Below are positions 1 to 5,389 of a stretch of 5,389 nucleotides of DNA, in pieces. Under the pieces are notes generated by a model. The model was not told the origin of the DNA. It saw only the letters and a program-made list of their open reading frames with translations, and ran no database searches. Position 1 is the stretch's first letter; every line of letters starts with the position of its first letter. The translations under genes and the position numbers were made by a program. The stretch spans positions 1 to 5,389 of the forward strand of contig CAYSXI010000272.1 of the NCBI GenBank assembly GCA_964434955.1, read 5' to 3'. This stretch comes from JANQLU01 sp964434955 (lineage in GTDB: Bacteria > Planctomycetota > Planctomycetia > Pirellulales > Pirellulaceae).

Positions 1-2146
1 CTTCCCGGCAGGCTTCCATGCCACCACTGATCATCCGCAAGCCATGAATGCCTTTTGATTCAAGAAAACCAATCACTTTTTGACTTCGTCGCCCGGTGCG
101 GCAAACAAAGATGATACTCGCCGCATCGGGAAGCTTTGGCGATTCGACCAACAAGTCGGGCATCGGGATCGAGACAGCACCCGGCAAATGTCCGTGTTCG
201 AATTCGGAAAATTCACGAATGTCGACGACTTTCGTTTCTGAGTTTTCACGGTTCAATTCTTCCCAGGCATCATTCGCATTCACCAAATGTTTATCCGCCA
301 GGTTGAAATGGACATTGGGGAATTCGATGTTTACGAGTCGGTCGCTTTTCGGCAACGCCTGGCATTCGGCCCATACTTTATTCTTACATGAATAAATGCA
401 AACGGCCGGGTCGAGTGTATTGGCAAATATTTTTTCAACGGCACGATCTTCCGACAAAAAGTGATCGTGCCCAAGCTTTTGGTCGAATCCGCTTTTTCGC
501 ATCTTTGACCAAACGGCGTTATGAACGCCCGTCAAGAAAACGTCGCCGCCGCGTTCGCGAATCAAATCAACGACGGATTCCAGCATGCGAAGTCCAGTCA
601 CATCGCATCGAATGACTTGCTGCATATGAAGTAACAAGAACTTCTGGTTCGGGTTGTTCTCCAGGTGGGTTCGAATCATGTCTTCGACGTGGGTCGTCGC
701 CCCAAAATAGAGCGACCCCTGTACCGTCAGGATTCCAAGTTGAGGGCAGGCCTGTTTATCCGGCTGGTAGGACAAGTCATTGAAATTTTCGTCGGGCAAT
801 AACTCGAGGACCTGGGGTTTGGACGTCTCAATTAGCTGGCGTGCAAACGAAATCAACACGCCGGTCAAAACCGCAAACTCAAGCGGGAACAAGAGAGTTG
901 CCGAAAACGTGGCAATCATGATTGTCGAGTCCCATTTCGAAACTCGAAATACATTGAAAATACGCTTGCGATCCACGAGGCGAATACCAATCACCACCAA
1001 CAGTCCGGCTAAGGCCGCCCGCGGGATGTAACTGGCAAAGGGCGCGAATAGAAATACGATCAACAAGACGAAGCCGGCGGCAAGAATAACGGAAAGCGAA
1101 GTTCGAGCTCCCGCGCTGTGGTTAACCGCCGTTCGAGTAAATGACCCCGAACAAGTGTAGCCGGAAAACAACCCGGTAATGATGTTGGAAAGTCCCTGGC
1201 CGACAAACTCCTGGTTGGCATCAATCCTTTCTCCTGTCTTGCTGGCAATCGAGCGGGCAATCGACATTGCCTCCACAAGACCAATGACCGCGATCGCAAG
1301 TGAGCCCATGATCAATTCGCGAATCAGGAAAAAGTCGAGCGGCAATTTCGAAACGGGAGGCAAGCTTCGGGGTAGTTTGCCAATCACGCGAACGCCTTCT
1401 CGGTCCAATGCGAATATCCCAACCACACACGAAGCGATCACCACGGCAATCAATGCATCCGGCGCCTTGGGTACGAAACGCTTGAGCAGCAGCATCAGGA
1501 GAATGGTGCCGAGACCAATGCCCAAAGAGTAAGCATGAATGCCTTCGCTGGAGCGAAGCATCTGTTCGATGGTCGAGAAAAACAGCGGGCTGCTCTCGAC
1601 GGGAACATTGATCAGGTGAGGAATTTGATTGACGGCGATCAAAACACCGGCTCCGGCCGTGAAACCCACGACAACACTATCCGCAACAAAGTTGACGAGG
1701 GCGCCCATTCGGAACAGCCCCATCAACAAGCGAAACACCCCGACCATGACGGCCATCACTCCCGCAGCCGCGATGTATTCCGGGCTTCCCGGTGCAAGCG
1801 TTCCGATCGACAAAAGTGTTGAAAGGACCAGCAGCGAAGCTGCATTCGTTGGTCCGGTATGCAGAAACTTGGATGAGCCCCAGAGAATAGCAACGATCGA
1901 CGCGACCACCGCCGCATACAAACCCATTTGTGGAGGTAGCTCGGCAATCAACGCGTAGGCCATCGCTTGCGGAATGAGAACCACGGCAACGGTCAAACCC
2001 GCGATCAGGTCAAACCGAAGCGATGCCAAGCTCAATTCGCGAAGCACTTCAAAGGGACGGAAAAAGTAATCGCGCGTCTGCACTAACAAGCTGGCAACCT
2101 TGGTTGCGGCTTCATGGCCATTCGAATTTTTTTTCGACAGGCTCAT
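1..2146 (-). CDS. SulP-family anion transporter fused to STAS and rhodanese domains, 3'-partial
   Basis: One uninterrupted frame of 715 codons runs from ATG at 2144-2146 to the left edge; the stop is off-window. Residues ~40-440 form a hydrophobic SulP (SLC26-type) membrane domain with about 10-14 helices. Its hallmarks are IPQAMAYALIAELPPQMGLY (59-78), HTGPTNAASLL (96-106), GLVEAMSIARSIA (289-301, with conserved Glu292) and GQGLSNIITGLFSGY followed by SGSFTRTAVN (316-342). A cytoplasmic STAS domain covers ~468-575, with the D-x-T-G loop as DVTG at 515-518. A linker with Cys583, Cys587 and Cys595 follows. A rhodanese domain starts near 615, with VVDIREFSEFEHGHLPGAVSIP (split 640-655 and 656-661) and the persulfide-forming loop CRTGRR at 682-687 (Cys682 encoded at 101-103). 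SulP proteins carry sulfate, bicarbonate or other anions; rhodaneses transfer sulfane sulfur. A sulfur-oxyanion role is inferred from the fusion and the neighbours; bicarbonate transport is the main alternative. The ATG overlaps the preceding stop, which fixes this start. Confidence 0.92.
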   Translation of the reverse strand, partial: MSLSKKNSNGHEAATKVASLLVQTRDYFFRPFEVLRELSLASLRFDLIAGLTVAVVLIPQAMAYALIAELPPQMGLYAAVVASIVAILWGSSKFLHTGPTNAASLLVLSTLLSIGTLAPGSPEYIAAAGVMAVMVGVFRLLMGLFRMGALVNFVADSVVVGFTAGAGVLIAVNQIPHLINVPVESSPLFFSTIEQMLRSSEGIHAYSLGIGLGTILLMLLLKRFVPKAPDALIAVVIASCVVGIFALDREGVRVIGKLPRSLPPVSKLPLDFFLIRELIMGSLAIAVIGLVEAMSIARSIASKTGERIDANQEFVGQGLSNIITGLFSGYTCSGSFTRTAVNHSAGARTSLSVILAAGFVLLIVFLFAPFASYIPRAALAGLLVVIGIRLVDRKRIFNVFRVSKWDSTIMIATFSATLLFPLEFAVLTGVLISFARQLIETSKPQVLELLPDENFNDLSYQPDKQACPQLGILTVQGSLYFGATTHVEDMIRTHLENNPNQKFLLLHMQQVIRCDVTGLRMLESVVDLIRERGGDVFLTGVHNAVWSKMRKSGFDQKLGHDHFLSEDRAVEKIFANTLDPAVCIYSCKNKVWAECQALPKSDRLVNIEFPNVHFNLADKHLVNANDAWEELNRENSETKVVDIREFSEFEHGHLPGAVSIPMPDLLVESPKLPDAASIIFVCRTGRRSQKVIGFLESKGIHGLRMISGGMEACRE
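2143..2146 (-). promoter_or_regulatory. ATGA start/stop overlap between the chaperone and transporter genes
   Basis: On the minus strand the bases read ATGA: the ATG (2146-2144) starts the SulP-STAS-rhodanese gene and the TGA (2145-2143) ends the TorD-like gene. No purine-rich Shine-Dalgarno core is visible in the ~20 bases before the ATG, so reinitiation by ribosomes finishing the upstream gene is the likely mode of translation. The overlap is seen directly; coupling is inferred. Confidence 0.75.
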
Positions 2147-3165
2147 TGTTCGTCAGGTACTGAAATGTCGGTCCAATCAAATTCGATTACCGTTTTTCGC
2201 GTTTGGCTTAACCGTTCCAATTGAGCTCCAATCCGGTTGGCCAAAGCGGGCCAGCTTTTCACCTTGGAGTCCAGTTCCGCCCGGTGCTGGTCAACTTGTT
2301 CGACGATGAGTTTCTTGAGCTCGTCTTCTTTTTCAAACTTGATCGCACCTTGGTAAAGCGTTTCAAGCATTTGCTTTCGCGATCCAAACCCGAGGCTCAA
2401 AGAAAGTTGTCGGCCCCAGCCAACAAGTTGATGACGGGTCAGGAATAGGCCGCAGCGGGAAGCAATGGTCAGGAAACGTGAGAAATCGGCAACGGTTGCG
2501 AGTGAAAATTTCTGCTTGCTTTCCTCGGCGGATTCCACGAACGAATCGTCCGAGGAATCCAGACCAACCAGGCTCTCGCTCCAGTGCTGTTCAATCGAAT
2601 GAACCAGCAAACTGATCAATTCCAGGTACGAGTTGGATTCCAGTTGGCGGAACGCAATCAAATAGGAATGGAGCCAGGGAATCAGGAATCGTTCCACCAT
2701 CAATTGCTGTTGCAAGGCTTTCGTTTCGGAATGCAGGTTTTCGTCGGACGTCAAATAATCCGCCTGCCGGCTCGAGAGAAAAGCGAGCAATTGCAATATG
2801 CTAACGAGGTGATCCGCTGAAAACTCGTTCGTCTCGAGTGGTATTCCAATCTGATTCGCAAAATCAAGGATCGCATTTGCCGTTTCGCCGCCTACCAGTC
2901 CTTCGTTGTCGAGAAACAGCCCTCCGCAAGGCGGAAGTTGGTCGAGGAAGACCACGTAATGTTCCGAAGCCAACTCGTCCGGCGATTTGGCTTTGGTGGT
3001 TGCCAAATCGAATCCATGAATCGCTTCGAATACTTCGAGCGTCGAATCCTGCCAGCCCGAACGAATCACTTCGGCAACGAATCGATACCATTCAGAGCGT
3101 GCACGCGACGATTCGGCCGCTGAGAAGGGCGAATTCCAATCGCGATTCGCTTGACAGTCGATCAT
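2143..3165 (-). CDS. TorD/NarJ-family molybdoenzyme maturation chaperone with C-terminal extension
   Basis: This is a complete 340-residue protein (ATG at 3163-3165, TGA at 2143-2145). Proteins of this family are cytoplasmic. They bind the apo-molybdoenzyme, often its Tat signal, and assist cofactor insertion before export or assembly. The first ~195 residues look like the all-helical TorD fold: ELASEHYVVFLDQLPP near 64-79 corresponds to the family's E-Y-x-x-L-F region, SADHLVSILQLLAFL near 116-130 to the D-H-L helix, and RFLIPWLHSYL near 159-169 to the F-x-x-x-H/W-L-x-x-W region. An acidic, serine-rich stretch (about 199-217) then leads into an extra ~120 residues that I do not recognise, containing RCGLFLTRHQLVGWGRQL and GSRKQMLETLYQGA, followed by a charged helical end. 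TorD proteins are usually near 200 residues, so this one is long. The start is the first ATG after the upstream stop. No Shine-Dalgarno sequence precedes it, which suggests translation depends on the upstream gene. Its most likely client is the molybdoenzyme just upstream. The family call rests on motif pattern and context. Confidence 0.82.
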   Translation of the reverse strand: MIDCQANRDWNSPFSAAESSRARSEWYRFVAEVIRSGWQDSTLEVFEAIHGFDLATTKAKSPDELASEHYVVFLDQLPPCGGLFLDNEGLVGGETANAILDFANQIGIPLETNEFSADHLVSILQLLAFLSSRQADYLTSDENLHSETKALQQQLMVERFLIPWLHSYLIAFRQLESNSYLELISLLVHSIEQHWSESLVGLDSSDDSFVESAEESKQKFSLATVADFSRFLTIASRCGLFLTRHQLVGWGRQLSLSLGFGSRKQMLETLYQGAIKFEKEDELKKLIVEQVDQHRAELDSKVKSWPALANRIGAQLERLSQTRKTVIEFDWTDISVPDEQ

Positions 3166-3169
3166 GAAA
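3166..3169 (-). other. 4-base junction between the molybdoenzyme and chaperone genes
   Basis: Only four bases separate the molybdoenzyme TAG stop from the chaperone ATG. There is no room for a promoter or terminator, so co-transcription is expected. The sequence before the ATG (end of the oxidoreductase gene) lacks a clear ribosome binding site, which also points to coupling. Confidence 0.7.
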
Positions 3170-5389
3170 CTAAGAGTTTTCGAGCTGATAGATTTCTGGC
3201 TTGGGTTTCAGTGGGCGTTTCAGCCAATAGGGACGCCGTGAATTGTCGGGGCTGAATTGATTGGCGGGGCGCGTCATGGCAACCCAGCGCTGATACACTT
3301 CCATCGACTTCTTGGTGTCTACCCAAACGTCACCGTGGTTTTCGCCGTCTTTTGCCTTCCGGACGTTGACCGCTTTCTGGAGCCAGCAATGGGCTCCACT
3401 GATCGGATCCGGGTGGACGGCATGGGTCAAGTTTTGATGAACGCCAACGTCATTCCACCAAACACGACTGGTATCCGGATCAAAGGTCTTCCAGGGTTTC
3501 GCATTCTCAAGAATGTTGAGCTGGTGTTCGCCCGCTTCATTCTCATCGAGCTTGACCAAGCTCGACATGCCGGGGTTCACACCCACATCGTCTTGCAAAC
3601 GCCAACGTCCAAGATGGTGGCTCATGGCGACGATTCCGGGTTTGATGCCTTCGGTAATCCAAACCTTGTCAACAAAATAACCGATCTCCGTTTCGACTCG
3701 AACCAAGTCTCCGGTTTGCACGCTGAGCCGTTTTGCATCGTCCGGATTCATCCATACCGGATTCTTATGGCTGATTTCATAGAGCCATTTCGCGTTGGCA
3801 CTTCGCGTGTGAATCAATGTGGGTAAACGGAAGTTGGGCAACAAAAGCATTTCGCCCTGGCCAATGTTGATTTCGTCGGGATGGACATGGCTTTTGATTG
3901 TCCATGGAATCGTAAAGTCCTTGTCGGACCAACCCCAATCATGAATCGTCTGACTGAAGAACTCCAGCTTTTTACTCGGCGTTCCGAATCCGGCCAACGA
4001 CTCACCGTCAATCTCCACGCCACCTTCGTCTTTGGGCTTTTCATAAGGCGTGTAGTTTTCCGCCATGACTTCGAAAACGCCAAACTTCCGCATGTATTCG
4101 AGCGGAGTCAGGTCGTGCTCGGCCGCTTTTTGTGGCAACCCGGGCACGCTGTTTTCAAAGATCCAACGATAATACTCGTCGATCGTTACGATTTCGTTTT
4201 CCCGGTAAGGACTCTCGAACCATTTGCGAACGCCAAGCTCCCCATCGGGGTCCATTTTCACCGAGAGGTCGATCCAGAATTCGTTTTCTTCCCAGACCTC
4301 GCCCGGGTTGGCTTCGTAGGTCCGGTTGACCTGATGGCCCTGGTTCTCCATCGCCACGCGACGAACCGGTTGCCGAAACGCGATCCATTGTCCCGCATGA
4401 GTTTCCTGGCTCATCAAGTCGTGGCGTTCCCCCGCATGACCCATCGGGAGAACATAGTCGGCAAACCAGGCCGACTCGTTCCAGGTCGGAGTCAATGCGA
4501 CGTGAAACTTGATCGTGTCCTCGTTGCGGAGATGCTTCAGCCACATGAACCCATCGGGATTGATCCACATCGGGTTGTAGACGCGACTAAAGTAGACATC
4601 GATGTCGCCTCGCCCTTCTTCCAACAAGTGCGGAAGAATAAAGCTCATCTCGTAATGGGCGAATGGCCATTCAACCGGCAGTTGAAGCTCGTTCCACGAA
4701 TCAGGAGGTGGCGGCGATGCAAATGGCTTGGCGACAAATTTGTTCCAGCTGTTCCCGGAAGTTCCACCTTTGGTACCCACGGAACCGGTTAGAACATTCA
4801 GGAAGAACAAGCAGCGAGCGACTTGCCATCCTCCAAGGTTCCCGATGCTCGCGCTTCGCCATGTGTGGGCCGCCAACTTTCCTTCGCAATTCGCGATGAT
4901 CTCCGCCGTTTCGCGAACGCGTTCGATCGGAACCTGGCACTCTTCCGCCGCCCGTTCGAATGTGTATTCGGAATAAAGCGATTTCAGAAGTTCCTCGAAC
5001 GTATCAAATTCCCATTCCCCGTTTTTGTTGCGACTGAATTTTGAAGCGGCTTTCAGATCACCTTTTTCGACGGCATCCAGCGTTGCTTCCCAGTTGACCC
5101 AGCGGCGGACAAAATCAAGATCGTACCGACGGTTCTGAATCAGGTAGTTGGCAACCGCCAGCAAGAGAGTTTGCTCGCTCCCCGGCCAGGTTGGCAGCCA
5201 GACATCGCTCATGCTGGCCGTGTTGCTTAGACGCGGGTCCAAAGTGATCAGCTTCGCCCCGTTCATCTTGCCTTCAATGATTCTCTGCGCGTGCGGGTTG
5301 AAGTAATGGCCGGTCTCGATATGGCTCGAGGTCAAAAGAATCACACGGGCGTGGGCATGATCGGGGCTTGGGCGATCGAGTCCGCCCCT
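3170..5389 (-). CDS. Molybdopterin oxidoreductase, catalytic subunit (DMSO reductase superfamily), 5'-partial
   Basis: The frame is open from the right edge to a TAG stop at 3170-3172, giving 739 in-window residues; the true start is off-window. A GTG at 5342-5344 is in frame but sits inside the conserved fold, so it is not the start. Residues below are counted from the window edge. A segment near residues 18-65 (TSSHIETGHYFNPHA, then LITLDPR, then PTWPGSEQTLLLA) matches the family's cofactor-binding core. GTKGGTSGN lies near 205-213 and DYVLPMGHAGERHD near 311-324. A C-terminal molybdopterin-dinucleotide-binding domain spans about 514-615. A tail of about 120 residues follows, with HPDPISGAHCW near 659-669. 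The N-terminal [4Fe-4S] cysteines, the Mo ligand and any Tat signal would lie upstream, so they cannot be judged. Family members are bis-MGD enzymes that usually pair with FeS and membrane subunits. The overall look is closest to the PsrA/PhsA/SoeA branch (polysulfide, thiosulfate or sulfite), but the substrate is inference. A TorD-type chaperone follows 4 bases downstream, which fits this enzyme class. Confidence 0.93.
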   Translation of the reverse strand, partial: RGGLDRPSPDHAHARVILLTSSHIETGHYFNPHAQRIIEGKMNGAKLITLDPRLSNTASMSDVWLPTWPGSEQTLLLAVANYLIQNRRYDLDFVRRWVNWEATLDAVEKGDLKAASKFSRNKNGEWEFDTFEELLKSLYSEYTFERAAEECQVPIERVRETAEIIANCEGKLAAHTWRSASIGNLGGWQVARCLFFLNVLTGSVGTKGGTSGNSWNKFVAKPFASPPPPDSWNELQLPVEWPFAHYEMSFILPHLLEEGRGDIDVYFSRVYNPMWINPDGFMWLKHLRNEDTIKFHVALTPTWNESAWFADYVLPMGHAGERHDLMSQETHAGQWIAFRQPVRRVAMENQGHQVNRTYEANPGEVWEENEFWIDLSVKMDPDGELGVRKWFESPYRENEIVTIDEYYRWIFENSVPGLPQKAAEHDLTPLEYMRKFGVFEVMAENYTPYEKPKDEGGVEIDGESLAGFGTPSKKLEFFSQTIHDWGWSDKDFTIPWTIKSHVHPDEINIGQGEMLLLPNFRLPTLIHTRSANAKWLYEISHKNPVWMNPDDAKRLSVQTGDLVRVETEIGYFVDKVWITEGIKPGIVAMSHHLGRWRLQDDVGVNPGMSSLVKLDENEAGEHQLNILENAKPWKTFDPDTSRVWWNDVGVHQNLTHAVHPDPISGAHCWLQKAVNVRKAKDGENHGDVWVDTKKSMEVYQRWVAMTRPANQFSPDNSRRPYWLKRPLKPKPEIYQLENS

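Noticed and set aside
1060..1947. Short minus-strand frames (1060-1299, 1221-1430, 1756-1947) that could suggest a broken gene
   Set aside because: They are in the wrong frames. The real minus-strand frame from 2146 to the left edge is continuous and encodes SulP-STAS-rhodanese without a stop, so there is no pseudogene here.
2127..2134. Run of eight A residues (minus strand) at codons 4-7 of the transporter gene, a possible slippage site
   Set aside because: It is a short homopolymer encoding Lys-Lys-Asn near the start. No overlapping alternative frame, stimulatory structure or alternative product supports programmed slippage.
3257..3826. 189-codon open frame on the plus strand
   Set aside because: It is antisense to the molybdopterin-dinucleotide-binding domain and tail of the same gene, with no recognisable protein features.
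3881..4792. 303-codon open frame on the plus strand
   Set aside because: It lies wholly antisense to the conserved core of the molybdopterin oxidoreductase. Its translation shows no family motif, and the minus-strand frame carries clear domain hallmarks throughout.
5342..5344. GTG as the start codon of the molybdoenzyme gene
   Set aside because: The frame stays open to the window edge, and the GTG falls within the conserved core strand of the family, after where the FeS domain and metal ligand should be. The gene is simply cut by the window.

Overview
The window is a fragment of one minus-strand operon. It holds three protein genes packed end to end, with no intergenic stretch longer than 4 bases. 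Base composition is moderate in GC. Leu codons are often TTG and Ser codons often TCG, and neither internal start has a recognisable Shine-Dalgarno sequence. Together with the gene set, this suggests an environmental bacterium, possibly a Planctomycetota (Pirellulaceae-like) lineage. That assignment is an impression from codon use and context, not a demonstrated one.

In order of transcription (right to left): (1) 5389-3170 is the C-terminal 739 residues of a DMSO-reductase-superfamily molybdopterin oxidoreductase whose N-terminus lies beyond the right edge. (2) 3165-2143 is a complete 340-residue TorD/NarJ-like chaperone with an unusual C-terminal extension of about 120 residues. (3) 2146 to the left edge is one continuous 715-codon open frame: a SulP (SLC26-type) anion transporter followed by a STAS domain, a cysteine-containing linker and a rhodanese domain with an intact active-site loop. 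Its stop codon lies beyond position 1. The third gene is easily missed because its frame runs off the window, leaving only short antisense frames to catch the eye.

Genes 1 and 2 are separated by 4 bases and genes 2 and 3 overlap by 4 bases (ATGA), so they are very probably co-transcribed and translationally coupled. A working hypothesis is a sulfur-oxyanion module. The molybdoenzyme would oxidise or reduce a sulfur compound (sulfite dehydrogenase SoeA-like or polysulfide/thiosulfate reductase PsrA/PhsA-like), the TorD protein would mature it, and the SulP-STAS-rhodanese protein would move sulfate or a related anion while handling sulfane sulfur at the membrane. The families are read from sequence; the substrate and the joint pathway are inference. 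No RNA gene, mobile element, CRISPR array, clear terminator or promoter was found.
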